A DNA stretch of 35,134 nt from Clostridiaceae bacterium (GCA_009911355.1 QXXE01000042.1:1-35134); one strand, 5' to 3'; positions 17,488 to 26,755 are shown, counted from the first letter of the stretch. Notes: generated by a model from the letters alone, not told the origin. Numbers and translations: made by a program.

Positions 17488-17574
17488 ACAATTACTTCAC
17501 CTAAAAGGATTTTCCTGTAGTGGGTACGCAGGAATAGAGTCCGTTTGTTTTTTGACGATTTGCATCGTCTTTCT

Positions 17575-17604
17575 ATTTTAATGCTTATACCTATTAAATG
17601 TCAA
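17575..17604 (-). promoter_or_regulatory. Promoter of the activase gene pair
   Basis: TTGACA (17604-17599), 18-nt spacer, TAAAAT (17580-17575) on the minus strand, about 90 nt before the ATG at 17487. The leader contains a small hairpin (GACGAT / ATCGTC, 17554-17569) of unknown role. Confidence 0.65.
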
Positions 17605-17788
17605 CTCATAGAAACGACTGAAAGAAGAAAAATCCCGTAAAGATTTTGTGAATTTTGTCGAAAAACACCAGAATTCAATACATCTGTGCGAATAAGGCAC
17701 GGCTGCGGAGTAGGAAACTGGGAGAATTTGCAGTGCCGTCCGGTTCATCCTATGAGCAAGGATAGCAAAAAAATACGCCCATTGCAAT

Positions 17789-17912
17789 GGGAATCCTTAG
17801 GGGGTTCCGCTCCCTGCGGGGAGCGGCCGGGGCTCTGCCCCTGGATCCCGCAATTTTTTCGAGAAAAAATTGAGTAAAAGCTTTTCTTCCGCTGCGGCGG
17901 GGACGGGGCTCC
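17789..17912 (+). repeat. Dispersed modular palindromic element, copy E
   Basis: Plus orientation: CGCTCCC / GGGAGCG hairpin, GGGGC / GCCCC hairpin ending in CTGGATCCC, the AT-rich hairpin CGCAATTTTTTCGAGAAAAA with TTGAGTAAAAGC, and an end module GCTGCGGCGGGGACGGGG. It is the most complete copy. It lies in a 595-nt gap (17488-18082) between two divergently placed units, where I see no gene. Confidence 0.75.
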
Positions 17913-17976
17913 AGTTCCTGTGTCAGCGCCGTGACCCGGCCCGCCAGAACGGCGGCGGGCCAGGACTGGTTTTATT
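17911..17976 (+). terminator. Long GC-rich hairpin followed by TTTTATTAT
   Basis: Inner stem GGCCCGCC / GGCGGGCC (17938-17961) inside an outer stem CCAGTTCCTG / CAGGACTGG with one bulge, then GGTTTTATTAT. It looks like a plus-strand terminator, yet no plus-strand gene precedes it. It may end transcription from repeat copy E or from an unseen RNA. Confidence 0.5.
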
Positions 17977-18000
17977 ATATTGATATTTTAGGTGATATGA

Positions 18001-18036
18001 AAAGAGGCCGTTTTAAACAAAATACGACCCCTTTTA
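18001..18036 (-). terminator. Terminator of the glycine-serine operon
   Basis: Minus strand: AAAAGGGGTCG pairs with CGGCCTCTTTT (11 bp, two G-T pairs), ending in TTTTC. It lies 47 nt after the lpdA stop codon and would end the eight-gene transcript. Confidence 0.65.
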
Positions 18037-18082
18037 AGAAACTGTTTTAAGATGTTTATAAATTGTGTTAATGATAGTGCGG

Positions 18083-19450
18083 TTATTTTTTGCGTGCTGT
18101 TTCCGCTGCCTGCGCGATGCTTTCGCTGAAAGTCGGATGCGGGAACATGGTACGCAGCAGCTGTGTGCGAGTCAAACCGTTTGCCGCCGCCAATGCCAGC
18201 ACTGCGATCAGATCGGTCGCGCGGGCGCACATTAGCTGTGCGCCAAGCAAAACCTCGTCTTCGGCACCGAAAATCAGCTTGATAAATCCGCGTTCCTGCT
18301 GTTCGACGAGCGATTTCCCGTTTGCGCTGGTCAGCGCCTTGCCAACCAGGATTGCGGTCCCACTTGCTTTTGCCTGCTCTTCGGTGATCCCAATCGACGC
18401 GATTTCAGGATCGGTATAGACGCAGCTCGGGACACAGTGGAGATCCGTCGGGGCAGGCTGTCCTGCAAGCCGGTGTGCGACTGAAATTCCCTGTGCGCTT
18501 GCAACGTGCGCAAGCTGTATATTTCCGGAGATGATATCGCCAACTGCAAAAATACCCTTTATGGAAGTTTCAAAGCGGCCGTCGACAACCAGTGCGCCGC
18601 GTTCCATAGCAGGCAGGACTTCCTCTGCAAATAGGGAAGACGCATCTGCGCGCCGCCCAGTAGCAATCAGCACGCCCGCTGCTTCAGCACGGCATTCCGC
18701 GCCCTTCTTGTCCTGATAGGCTACTGCAAGGCCGCTGCCGCACGGTTCAATTTTGGAAACCGAAGCGCTTGTCTGGATTTCTGCGCCGCGCTTTTTCATG
18801 ATTATGGCAAGCGATTGGGAGAATTCTTTATCCATCGTGGGCAGCAGCCGGGGGGCGGCTTCCAAAACGGTTATGTTACGCCCCAGCGCATTGTAAATCG
18901 ATGCAAATTCCATACCGATCACGCCGCCGCCAATGATTATAAGGCTGTCAAAATCCATCCCTTCCGCAGCGAGCAGGTCGTCGCTGGTTACGACACCAGG
19001 CAGGTCGATTCCGGGGATGGGCGGGCACGCTGGGGCTGCGCCGGTTGCAATCAGCAGGTTTTTTGCGGTGTAAAGATTGCCGTCGGCCGACACTTCCGTA
19101 GGGGACAGGATTTTTGCTGTCCCGGTGATGTGGGTGATCTTCTTCGATTTGAAAGACTGCGCTATGCCCGCGCGGAGTTGTTCGACAACGTTATTTTTAT
19201 AGGCGTGCATAGCCCGGAAATCACTGCGGAGGTTATCCGCCTGCACGCCGAGCCCATCTGCGCGCCGCAGTTCGGAGAACGTCCCGGCAGCGTGCAGCAG
19301 CGCTTTTGTTGGCATGCAGCCCCGGTTCAGGCAGGTGCCGCCAAGATGGCTCTTTTCAATGACTGCGGTTTTCAGGCCGAGCGCTGCCGCGTGTTCTGCC
19401 GCAACGTAGCCGCCGGGCCCCGCGCCGATCACAATTAAATCAAAATCCAT
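18083..19450 (-). CDS. lpdA: Dihydrolipoamide dehydrogenase (glycine cleavage L protein)
   Basis: 455 aa, ATG with AGAGG upstream. FAD-binding GxGxxG (IGAGPGGYVAAE, 8-19), redox-active disulfide C40/C45 in GGTCLNRGCMPTK, NAD-binding IIIGGGVIGMEF (about 190), and the C-terminal FPHPTFSES with the catalytic His. No N-terminal lipoyl domain. It reoxidises dihydrolipoyl-GcvH with NAD. Its place at the end of the gcv operon, with no 2-oxoacid dehydrogenase genes nearby, makes it the L protein of this system. It overlaps lplA by 11 nt. Confidence 0.94.
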   Translation of the reverse strand: MDFDLIVIGAGPGGYVAAEHAAALGLKTAVIEKSHLGGTCLNRGCMPTKALLHAAGTFSELRRADGLGVQADNLRSDFRAMHAYKNNVVEQLRAGIAQSFKSKKITHITGTAKILSPTEVSADGNLYTAKNLLIATGAAPACPPIPGIDLPGVVTSDDLLAAEGMDFDSLIIIGGGVIGMEFASIYNALGRNITVLEAAPRLLPTMDKEFSQSLAIIMKKRGAEIQTSASVSKIEPCGSGLAVAYQDKKGAECRAEAAGVLIATGRRADASSLFAEEVLPAMERGALVVDGRFETSIKGIFAVGDIISGNIQLAHVASAQGISVAHRLAGQPAPTDLHCVPSCVYTDPEIASIGITEEQAKASGTAILVGKALTSANGKSLVEQQERGFIKLIFGAEDEVLLGAQLMCARATDLIAVLALAAANGLTRTQLLRTMFPHPTFSESIAQAAETARKK

Positions 19451-20483
19451 GCGTTTTACCTCTCAAAAGGGGTTGTTTTATTGCTTCTTCGAGCGCCTGC
19501 GCGATGTCCTCCGCCATTTCGGCGCTGATAGTTTTTCCAGCTTTACGTACTGCGCGCGCCATTTCCTGCGCATGGTACGGTATTCCCTCAAGCGCTGGCG
19601 GCAGGCTGCTGATAAACCCGCAGTCCATTGCGTCAGAGCAGGCTCGCACGCCGCGCAGGATGCCGCCGGAAGTATCTGCATAAAGCTGGAGATCCCCCCA
19701 AGGGAACCGGCGGGAAAATACAAACAGGCTGTGAAGCTGCGCAGCGGAGGGGTGTGGGAAGCCCAGCCGCCACGCATCCGACGCATAGAATGCCGCGCGT
19801 TCTTTGACTGCCCGTTCGTCGAGACGCTCGGCGGGGAAGGGCTCGGACTGTGCGCCATAGACTGTGCAGAACGCTTCTGTCATGGCGCTGCACATCTGGT
19901 CAACATCCAGCCCTGGGCAGAAATCGCGTAGGTTCACAACCCGCGAGCGCACCGATTTTACGCCTTTGCTTGCAAGCTTTTCGGGTGAGACATGCAGAAA
20001 TTTGCCTAGGTCACCCATATCCGCGTGCAGGAGCAGCGTCCCATGGTGGTAGCAATGACCGCCGGATTCACAAAACGCATTGCCGGAGAACTTCCGGCCG
20101 TCCACGGTCAGGTCATTGCGGCCAGAAACCTCTGCACGGATGCCTAGGAGGCGGCACGCTTCAACAACAACCGAAAGCTGCCGGTGCACGTCGTAATCCT
20201 CCTTGCGGACAAGAAAAGTAAAATTCAGATTCCCGAGGTCATGATAGACTGCGCCGCCGCCCGAAAGACGGCGTGCAAGATGCCCGCCGCTGGCTTCCAG
20301 AGCTTCTACAGCGCATTCGCGCCAGCAGTCTTGATTCCGTCCAATGACGACCGTGCGGCGGTTCTGCCAAAGGTAAAGGATGCATTCTCCAGGCTGCACG
20401 GTGCGCCAGAGCAGTTCTTCGCGTGCAAGATTTTGATAGGGATCGGTGCAGCTGGTGCGCAGGAAGTGTATGCTGGTTATCAT
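19440..20483 (-). CDS. lplA: Lipoate-protein ligase
   Basis: 347 aa. The start ATG overlaps the sdaAA stop (ATGA). LplA-family motifs: RRLSGGGAVYHD (71-82, lipoate/AMP binding), LGNLNFTF, and the catalytic lysine K131 in DGRKFSGNAF. The C-terminal accessory domain is present. It activates lipoate with ATP and attaches it to the acceptor lysine, here most likely K64 of GcvH encoded in the same operon. Inclusion in the operon would match the supply of lipoylated carrier to demand. Confidence 0.92.
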   Translation of the reverse strand: MITSIHFLRTSCTDPYQNLAREELLWRTVQPGECILYLWQNRRTVVIGRNQDCWRECAVEALEASGGHLARRLSGGGAVYHDLGNLNFTFLVRKEDYDVHRQLSVVVEACRLLGIRAEVSGRNDLTVDGRKFSGNAFCESGGHCYHHGTLLLHADMGDLGKFLHVSPEKLASKGVKSVRSRVVNLRDFCPGLDVDQMCSAMTEAFCTVYGAQSEPFPAERLDERAVKERAAFYASDAWRLGFPHPSAAQLHSLFVFSRRFPWGDLQLYADTSGGILRGVRACSDAMDCGFISSLPPALEGIPYHAQEMARAVRKAGKTISAEMAEDIAQALEEAIKQPLLRGKTHGF

Positions 20484-21361
20484 GTCGCGCTGTCCGGAAA
20501 GATTTCTTTTGCGATCCGTTTGCCGGTCGGGGTAGCGGCGATACCGCCCTGTGCGGTTTCCTTGAGCGTGTCGGGCAGCGAATGGCCAACCTTGAGCATG
20601 GCTTCAACCACTTCGTCAGGCGGGATGACCGAGCGCATGCCAGCGAGCGCGAGGTCGGCGGACAGCAGTGCGTTGACCGCCTGCGACGCGTTGCGCTGGG
20701 CGCAGGGGACCTGTACGAGCCCTGCGATCGGGTCGCAGACAAGCCCCATTGAGTTCATCAGCGCAAACGCCGCTGCGTGGATACACGCTTCATTCGTCCC
20801 GTTTGCAAGGAACACTGCCGCCGATGCTGCCATTGCCGCTGCAACGCCGCACTCGGCCTGACAGCCGCCCTCTGCGCCTGAGACGGTTGCGTTTTTCGTA
20901 ATGACCGCGCCAACGCCCGAAGCGGTCAGCAGGGCAAGCTGGAGCTCGCCGCGCGAAAGGTCATATTCTTCCCGCAGCCCAAACAGCACCGCCGGGAGAA
21001 TCCCGCACGCGCCTGCCGTTGGGGCGGCGCAGATGCAGCCCATCGCCGCGTTGACTTCCGAGGAAGACAGCGCGAACGCCATAACCCGGTTTGCCAGCCG
21101 CCCGGCGAGCCCGCCCTTGTCCTGCGCATAGGTATAGTGGCGGCTCGCGACGCCCGAAATCAGCCCGCCGACCGTTTCCAGCGGCTCCTCAAGCGCCCGC
21201 GTCGCCGACTGCTCCATGACCGACAGGCGCGTGTCCAGCCGCATCAGGAGATCGTGGTCTTTCATTTCCGACAGCCGCAGTTCTTCATCGGCAATAATGC
21301 GCCAAAGCGGCACGCCGGCTTCCGTTGCCTCCGCGAGAAGGCTTGCCAAATCCTTATACAT
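20480..21361 (-). CDS. sdaAA: L-serine dehydratase, iron-sulfur dependent, alpha subunit
   Basis: 293 aa. Converts L-serine to pyruvate and ammonia with a [4Fe-4S] cluster and the beta subunit. Cys-containing motifs expected for cluster ligation are visible: CAAPTAGACG, SGAEGGCQAECG and LVCDPIAGLVQVPCAQRN, all typical of the family, plus the C-terminal TPTGKRIAKEIF. It overlaps sdaAB by 8 nt and lplA by 4 nt. Downstream of glycine decarboxylase genes it would drain serine made from glycine. Confidence 0.94.
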   Translation of the reverse strand: MYKDLASLLAEATEAGVPLWRIIADEELRLSEMKDHDLLMRLDTRLSVMEQSATRALEEPLETVGGLISGVASRHYTYAQDKGGLAGRLANRVMAFALSSSEVNAAMGCICAAPTAGACGILPAVLFGLREEYDLSRGELQLALLTASGVGAVITKNATVSGAEGGCQAECGVAAAMAASAAVFLANGTNEACIHAAAFALMNSMGLVCDPIAGLVQVPCAQRNASQAVNALLSADLALAGMRSVIPPDEVVEAMLKVGHSLPDTLKETAQGGIAATPTGKRIAKEIFPDSAT

Positions 21362-22058
21362 TGATTAAGTCCTCCATCGCATCCGCAAGGCTTTCTACCG
21401 TACCAATTACCTGCACGCGCTTTACGCCGTCGACCCAGTCAATGTCGTGCAGGATCATTTCATCAATATTCTGATCGATCTCAATGATCGTGAAGGCCAT
21501 ATCACCGCGCGATTTGCGCGCCAGCTGCATATTTGCGATATTGATCCCGCCAAGAGAGAGCGCGCGGGTAATGCCGCTGACCACGCCGGGGACGTCCCGG
21601 TGCTCAACCATGACCGTATTGGTCTGTGCGGTCAGCGCAGTTTCATAGCCGTCAATACGGGTGATCACAATGCGCGCGCCGCCGATCGAAGAGCCGATAA
21701 TTTCACGTTTCCGCCCGGAACGCAGCGTAAATACCATCTGCACGGTATTTTCATGTACATTGTCAAGCTCCACGCGGTGAAAATCATAGCCCATGCCGTT
21801 TTCCTTCGCCAGCCGGAAAGAATCGCGCAGGCGTTCATCGTCAGGCCGCATCCCGAGCGCCCCGGCAACGAGGGCGCGGTCGGTGCCGTGCCCTGCGCCG
21901 GTGTCGGCAAAGGAGCCGTGCAGGCCGAAGGAAACGTGGATAAAGGGTTCGCCGACAATCTCCCGGCCTACCCGCGCAAGCGCCGCGGCCCCTGCCGTGT
22001 GCGAGCTCGAGGGGCCGATCATGACAGGCCCAACTACGTCAAAAATACTGATGTCCAT
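21354..22058 (-). CDS. sdaAB: L-serine dehydratase, iron-sulfur dependent, beta subunit
   Basis: 234 aa, ATG with AAGGAAGG upstream. N-terminal catalytic-type domain with the hallmark GPVMIGPSSSHTAGA and the SFADTGAGHGTDRALVAG stretch; C-terminal ACT domain (about 160-234; VPGVVSGITRALSLGGINIANM), often a serine-binding regulatory site. It follows gcvPB after a 183-nt gap filled by repeat copy F and overlaps sdaAA. Confidence 0.94.
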   Translation of the reverse strand: MDISIFDVVGPVMIGPSSSHTAGAAALARVGREIVGEPFIHVSFGLHGSFADTGAGHGTDRALVAGALGMRPDDERLRDSFRLAKENGMGYDFHRVELDNVHENTVQMVFTLRSGRKREIIGSSIGGARIVITRIDGYETALTAQTNTVMVEHRDVPGVVSGITRALSLGGINIANMQLARKSRGDMAFTIIEIDQNIDEMILHDIDWVDGVKRVQVIGTVESLADAMEDLINV

Positions 22059-22103
22059 TTTCTACCTTCCTTGTATGAGATTAGAGGATGCTCAGAAAAA
22101 TCC

Positions 22104-22226
22104 CCCGTCCCGCCCGCAGGCGAGAAAAGGAGTCCAGAGGAACTGGTTCCTCTGGCGCTGCCCGCGCAGGGCCGGGGTCCAGGGGCAGCGCCCCGGCCGT
22201 CCTCCGCAGAGGACGGAATCCCACGG
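22104..22226 (-). repeat. Dispersed modular palindromic element, copy F
   Basis: Minus orientation. End module GCCTGCGGGCGGGACGGGG, main hairpin CCAGAGGAAC / GTTCCTCTGG, a GGGGCGCTGCCCC-type hairpin and a GTCCTCTGCGGAGGAC hairpin. The main stem differs from copies B and D at paired positions. It sits inside the glycine-serine operon between gcvPB and sdaAB, so it is co-transcribed. Confidence 0.7.
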
Positions 22227-22241
22227 CCGCAGGGAAAAACG

Positions 22242-23678
22242 CTACTCCGCCGGGAATGCATAGCGCAGGCGTGGGTTGCGGGCGGCGCCAACCTCGTCCA
22301 GCCGTCCCACGCAGGTGGTGACCGGAGCCGCGTGCAGTGCCGCCGGGTCGGTACGTGCCTGATCAAGCAGATGCAGGAACACCTGCGCCGCTTCGTCCAG
22401 CGTGGCGCGGCTTTCAGTTTCCGTCGGCTCTACCATCAGCGCTTCATGCACGATGAGCGGGAAGTACATCGTCGGCGGGTGGATGCCGTGGTCAAGAAGC
22501 CCCTTCGCAATGTCCATCGCCGAAACTCCGGACTCCTTTTTCAGCCCCTCCAGCGTCATCACAAATTCATGCATCACGCCTTCGGTAAACGCCATCTCAT
22601 AACCGTCCTTCAGCAGCGCCATCAGGTAATTTGCGTTCAGCACCGCGTTTTCCGCAGCTTCCGGGACGCCCTCGCGGCCCAGCGTCAGGATGTACGCCAG
22701 CGCGCGGACAACTACCAAAAAATTCCCATAAAACGCTTTGACCTGCCCAATGGAAGCTGTGCTCCGCTCCAGCGTAAAACCGTCCCCGTCCGCAACCGCC
22801 TGGTCGCCCGGCAGGAAGGGCGCAAGGAATTCCCGGCACCCAACGGGCCCCGAGCCCGGCCCGCCGCAGCCGTGCGGCGTCGAAAACGTCTTGTGCAGGT
22901 TTAAATGCACCACGTCAAAGCCCATATCGCCCGGCCGCGCGATCCCCATGACCGCATTCAGGTTCGCGCCGTCATAATAGCACAGCCCGCCCGCATCATG
23001 GACGATTTTCGTGATTTCCAAGATGTTTTCGTCAAATAGCCCGACCGTGTTCGGGTTGGTCAGCATCAGCCCCGCCGTATCCGCGCCAACAGCCTCCCGC
23101 AACTTGTCGAGATCAACACACCCCTTTTCATTTGACGGGATCGAAACAACGTCATAACCCGCCATTGTCGCCGAAGCGGGGTTCGTCCCATGCGCTGCAT
23201 CAGGGATGATGATTTTTCTGCGGGCGCTATCGCCGCGTGAACGGTGCCACGCCTTGATCAGCAGCAGCCCGGTAAATTCACCGTGCGCGCCCGCCGCAGG
23301 CTGGAAGGTCATGCGGTCCATACCGGTAATCGCACAAAGCAGCTTTTCAGCAGTGCAGAGCACTTCCAGTGCGCCCTGCACAGTCTCGATCGGCTGAAGC
23401 GGGTGCAGCCCGGTGAAGCCCGGCAGTGCTGCGGCTTCCTCATTGATGCGCGGGTTGTATTTCATCGTGCAGGAGCCCAACGGATAAAAGCCGTCGTTTA
23501 CGCCGTGCGCCTCTTTTGCAAGGCAGGCGTAGTGGCGGCTCAGGTCGACCTCCGCAAGCTCAGGCAGGCGGGGAGGGGACTTCCGCAGCGCTACGGGAAG
23601 CCCGGCCTTTGGCACGTCACAGGGCGGCAGCAGGCTGCACCGGGTCCCCGGCCGGCTCTGTTCAAAAATCAGCTTCAT
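22242..23678 (-). CDS. gcvPB: Glycine dehydrogenase (decarboxylating) subunit 2
   Basis: 478 aa. Start ATG 23678, overlapping the gcvPA stop (ATGA) and preceded by GGGAGGTG; the longer frame to 23735 has no signal. PLP-binding lysine K263 lies in LNLHKTFSTPHGCGGPG. Other family motifs: GVNDGFYPLGSCTMKYNP, PDAAHGTNPASA and DGANLNAVMG. With GcvPA it forms the P protein, which decarboxylates glycine and loads the aminomethyl group on lipoyl-GcvH. Confidence 0.95.
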   Translation of the reverse strand: MKLIFEQSRPGTRCSLLPPCDVPKAGLPVALRKSPPRLPELAEVDLSRHYACLAKEAHGVNDGFYPLGSCTMKYNPRINEEAAALPGFTGLHPLQPIETVQGALEVLCTAEKLLCAITGMDRMTFQPAAGAHGEFTGLLLIKAWHRSRGDSARRKIIIPDAAHGTNPASATMAGYDVVSIPSNEKGCVDLDKLREAVGADTAGLMLTNPNTVGLFDENILEITKIVHDAGGLCYYDGANLNAVMGIARPGDMGFDVVHLNLHKTFSTPHGCGGPGSGPVGCREFLAPFLPGDQAVADGDGFTLERSTASIGQVKAFYGNFLVVVRALAYILTLGREGVPEAAENAVLNANYLMALLKDGYEMAFTEGVMHEFVMTLEGLKKESGVSAMDIAKGLLDHGIHPPTMYFPLIVHEALMVEPTETESRATLDEAAQVFLHLLDQARTDPAALHAAPVTTCVGRLDEVGAARNPRLRYAFPAE

Positions 23679-24991
23679 ATTTCGCACACCTCCCGCACGG
23701 TTCCGGCCATTTCGTCGATCTGCTCCTTTGTACACATCTCAGTCACGCACCAGAGAATCCCATCCCGGACCGGAAGCCCGCCGAGGATGCCTTTGTCCGC
23801 AAGCGCAGCAAGCACAGCATCCGGCGAAGCAGGCAGGCGGGTCACAAATTCGTGGAAGAACGGCCTGTCATGCGCGAGAGAAACGCCGCCGATTTCACAG
23901 AGCCGCGCTGCCGCATAGTGCGCCTTTGCGGTACACTGCTCCGCGACCTCGCGCAGCCCGCCGGGGCCCATCGCGGAAAGGTATGCCGCCGCCGTCAGCG
24001 CGCAAAGCGCCTGATTCGAGCAGATGTTGGAGGAGGCTTTTTCACGCCGGATATGCTGCTCGCGCGCCTGTAGGGTCAGCACAAACGCGCGCTGCCCGTC
24101 TACATCGGTGGTCTCGCCGACAATGCGGCCGGGAAGCTTGCGCATCATGGCCTTTGTGCAGGCGAGGAAGCCGAGGTAAGGCCCGCCGAACGCCAGCGGG
24201 AGCCCAAGCGGCTGCCCTTCGCCGACCGCGATATCCGCGCCCTGCTCACCGGGCGACGCAAGCAGCCCAAGTGAAATGGGGTTCGCGCTCAGAACCACTT
24301 TTGCGCCCGCTTCATGGGCGAGCGCAACGAGCGCTTCTGTATCTTCGATGAGCCCGAAAAAGTTGGGCTGCTGAAGCAGCACGCAGCTGACGTCAGGCGT
24401 GAGCGCCGCGCGCAGCGCTTCGGGGTCGGTGCAGCCGCCCTTTAACGCCACGGTTCCGACCGGCGTGTCCGAACCGAACGCGTAAGTCTCTACAGCTGCG
24501 CGGGTTTGCGGGTCGACAGCGTCTGAAACCAATATCTTTTTGCGCTTGCGGTCACGGCACATAGCGGCGGCTTCCGCGGCGGCGGAGGCACCATCGTACA
24601 TGGAAGCGTTGGAAACGTCCATGCCGGTCAGTTCGCAGATCATAGTCTGGTATTCAAAGATCGACTGCAAAATCCCCTGGCTGATCTCAGCCTGATAGGG
24701 GGTATAGGCTGTCAGGAATTCCTCTTTTGCGGATACGCTTTTCACAATTGCCGGGATATAGTGCCAGTACGCGCCCGCCCCGCGGAAAATGCTCCGGAAA
24801 ACCTGGTTTTTTGCGGCAAGCCCTTCCATGCGCCGCCGTACCTCGAACTCGCTCAGCCCGTCCGGAAGGTCCAGGCGGCCTGCCCGCACCTCGGGCGGGA
24901 TGTGCGCGAAAAGTGCGTCCGTCGAAGGGATACCAATGGTTTCCAGCATTTTTTGGCGTTCAGAGGGGCTGTTGGGGATATAATTGCCCAC
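23675..24991 (-). CDS. gcvPA: Glycine dehydrogenase (decarboxylating) subunit 1
   Basis: 438 aa from GTG 24991 with GAGGAGG upstream; only 2 nt separate it from gcvH. Motifs of the N-terminal half of P protein: YTPYQAEISQGILQSIFEYQTMI, LTGMDVSNASMYDGA, FGGPYLGFLA and QTREQHIRREKA-like LQAREQHIRREKASSNICSN. It lacks the PLP lysine, which is on GcvPB, as in other two-subunit P proteins. Confidence 0.95.
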   Translation of the reverse strand: MGNYIPNSPSERQKMLETIGIPSTDALFAHIPPEVRAGRLDLPDGLSEFEVRRRMEGLAAKNQVFRSIFRGAGAYWHYIPAIVKSVSAKEEFLTAYTPYQAEISQGILQSIFEYQTMICELTGMDVSNASMYDGASAAAEAAAMCRDRKRKKILVSDAVDPQTRAAVETYAFGSDTPVGTVALKGGCTDPEALRAALTPDVSCVLLQQPNFFGLIEDTEALVALAHEAGAKVVLSANPISLGLLASPGEQGADIAVGEGQPLGLPLAFGGPYLGFLACTKAMMRKLPGRIVGETTDVDGQRAFVLTLQAREQHIRREKASSNICSNQALCALTAAAYLSAMGPGGLREVAEQCTAKAHYAAARLCEIGGVSLAHDRPFFHEFVTRLPASPDAVLAALADKGILGGLPVRDGILWCVTEMCTKEQIDEMAGTVREVCEI

Positions 24992-24993
24992 GG

Positions 24994-25374
24994 TCAGCCC
25001 TCCTCTGCGCAGAATTTCTCATATTCGCCCGCGTCGAGCAGCTCTTCGGTGTCAGCAACACTGGCAACCTTCACAAGCCATGCACCATAAGGGTCTTCGT
25101 TGAGCAGCGCCGGGTTGTCGAGCAGGTCTTCATTGATTTCGGCAATCTCACCGGTCACGGGGCAGTATACGTCGGACACCGCCTTGACCGATTCCACGTC
25201 GGCAAAGACTTCGCCGGATGCAACTGCGTCGCCGACTTCCGGCAAGTTGACGAACACCAGGTCGCCGAGGGCGTCCTGGGCATAGTCGGTGATGCCGATC
25301 AGGACGGTTTCTTCATCCAGGAAGCGGACCCATTCGTGGCTTTTTGCGTATTTGAGTTCGGTTGGTATTTTCAT
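24994..25374 (-). CDS. gcvH: Glycine cleavage system H protein
   Basis: 126 aa, small acidic carrier protein. The lipoyl-accepting lysine is K64 in [22 protein letters not shown] near the N-terminus and [21 protein letters not shown] are typical. It shuttles the aminomethyl group between the P, T and L proteins. ATG at 25374 with AAAAGGAG about 12 nt upstream. Confidence 0.96.
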   Translation of the reverse strand: MKIPTELKYAKSHEWVRFLDEETVLIGITDYAQDALGDLVFVNLPEVGDAVASGEVFADVESVKAVSDVYCPVTGEIAEINEDLLDNPALLNEDPYGAWLVKVASVADTEELLDAGEYEKFCAEEG

Positions 25375-25451
25375 GATTCAGGCACTCCTTTTCTTGCTTT
25401 TCACGTAGATATGGATGATGATTCAGGGGGTTGTCGATCGGGTTCTTATGG

Positions 25452-26537
25452 TCATGCACGTTTGTAGAAGGGGAGCGGTACGACTTCCACCGTGATCCGC
25501 CGCCCGCGCACCTCGGCTTCTGCTGTGTCGCCTACGGCGCAGCTTCCTGTGCCAACCAGCGCCATCGCAATGCCGCGCCCGAGGAAGGGGGCATGCGTGC
25601 CGGAGGTTGTAACACCAATCTGCACGCCATCCTTGAACAGCGGGCAGTGCTCACGGACAATGCCGCGCCCGGTGACCGCAAGGCCAATGCGCATACGGGA
25701 AGGGGGGGCCTGTGCAAGCAGCGCTTCCCGTCCAACAAAACCGTCTTTCGTGAGCTTGACCGCGAAGCCCAGCCCGGTTTCAAGCGGCGAGACGAACTCG
25801 TCCATTTCGTGCCCGTAAAGCGGCATTGCGGCTTCCAGGCGCAGGGTGTCGCGCGCGCCCAGGCCGCAGGGGATCAGGCCGTCGCTTGCGCCGGTTTCGA
25901 GCAGCTTTTCCCACAGAACGGGGGCGTCCGCCGGTGCGCAGTAGATCTCGTAGCCGAGTTCGCCGGTATAGCCGGTGCGCGAAACCAGCGCACGGATGCC
26001 GGAAACCTCCGCATCCAGCGTGCAGGAATAATATTTTTCCGGCACGTCTTCCGCACACATCAGGCGGCGCAGGATGGCGGGCGCTGCCGGGCCCTGCAAG
26101 GCAAGCTGGGCTACGCTGTCAGAAATGTCCTGGAATTCACAGTCCCCAGACAGGTATTTCCGCATATGGGCAACGTCCTTTTCCCGGTTAGAGGCGTTTA
26201 CCACAACTAAGTAAAGCGTTTCGCCGAGACGGTACACGATGAGGTCGTCCACCATGCCGCCGTCCTCCAGGCACATTGCGGAATAGCGCACCTTTCCAAC
26301 TGCAAGGCTGGTGAAATCGTTGGTCAGGATACGGTTGAGGTTTTGCAGCGCGTCGGGGCCCTTGAAAATGACTTCGCCCATGTGCGAGACATCAAACAGC
26401 CCGGCCTTTTGCCGGACCGCCATATGCTCGGCAATCACGCCTGTGCCATACTGCACAGGGAGCAGGTAGCCGGCAAACGGCACGATGCGCCCTCCCGCTG
26501 CCATGTGGGTTTCGTAAAGTGGGGTTTTTCGTTCCAT
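25452..26537 (-). CDS. gcvT: Glycine cleavage system T protein (aminomethyltransferase)
   Basis: 361 aa. Start ATG 26537, 7 nt after AGGAGG; a preceding in-frame ATG (26543) touches the ribosome binding site, and the longer frame runs through the riboswitch. GcvT folate-binding fold with [52 protein letters not shown] and the C-terminal [20 protein letters not shown]. It releases ammonia and transfers the methylene group to tetrahydrofolate. First gene of the operon, controlled by the glycine riboswitch leader. Confidence 0.95.
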   Translation of the reverse strand: MERKTPLYETHMAAGGRIVPFAGYLLPVQYGTGVIAEHMAVRQKAGLFDVSHMGEVIFKGPDALQNLNRILTNDFTSLAVGKVRYSAMCLEDGGMVDDLIVYRLGETLYLVVVNASNREKDVAHMRKYLSGDCEFQDISDSVAQLALQGPAAPAILRRLMCAEDVPEKYYSCTLDAEVSGIRALVSRTGYTGELGYEIYCAPADAPVLWEKLLETGASDGLIPCGLGARDTLRLEAAMPLYGHEMDEFVSPLETGLGFAVKLTKDGFVGREALLAQAPPSRMRIGLAVTGRGIVREHCPLFKDGVQIGVTTSGTHAPFLGRGIAMALVGTGSCAVGDTAEAEVRGRRITVEVVPLPFYKRA

Positions 26538-26558
26538 AGTCATCCCTCCTGAGACATA

Positions 26559-26598
26559 CAAAAACAGGGACGGGGGCAAACCTGCCCGCCGCCCCTGT
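26559..26598 (-). terminator. Intrinsic terminator of the glycine riboswitch
   Basis: Minus strand: ACAGGG..CGGGCA pairs with TGCCC..CCCTGT and is followed by TTTTTGT, about 15 nt before the gcvT ribosome binding site. Its 5' arm overlaps the 3' end of the second aptamer (GCAACAGGGG), so ligand binding would disfavour termination: an ON switch. Confidence 0.8.
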
Positions 26599-26755
26599 TG
26601 CTTTACCTGAAAGATTCCCGCACGCGGGCGCGCGGTTGCTTCGTTGGTGCCGCGCGGGGCGGCTTTCCAGAGGTTCGTCAAATACCGGTCCTTTTGCCTG
26701 AGAGTTTACCTGCGGAATACCCCTTCGGCGCCGAAAAACGGTCTCTCCCGATATC
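26590..26755 (-). ncRNA. Tandem glycine riboswitch (two aptamers)
   Basis: Aptamer 1 (about 26755-26680): GGGAGAGACC, core GGCGCCGAAGGGG (26732-26720), CTCTCAGGCAAAAGGACCG. Aptamer 2 (about 26676-26590): CTCTGGAAAGCC, CACCAACGAAGC, CTTTCAGGTAAAGCAACAG. Both match the well-known gcvT-type tandem aptamers in order and spacing, including the linker TATTTGACGAAC. Glycine binding should turn on the gcv-sda-lpl-lpd operon. Confidence 0.92.

Noticed and set aside
26538..26681. N-terminal extension of gcvT
   Set aside because: It is translated riboswitch and terminator sequence; the ribosome binding site supports ATG 26537.
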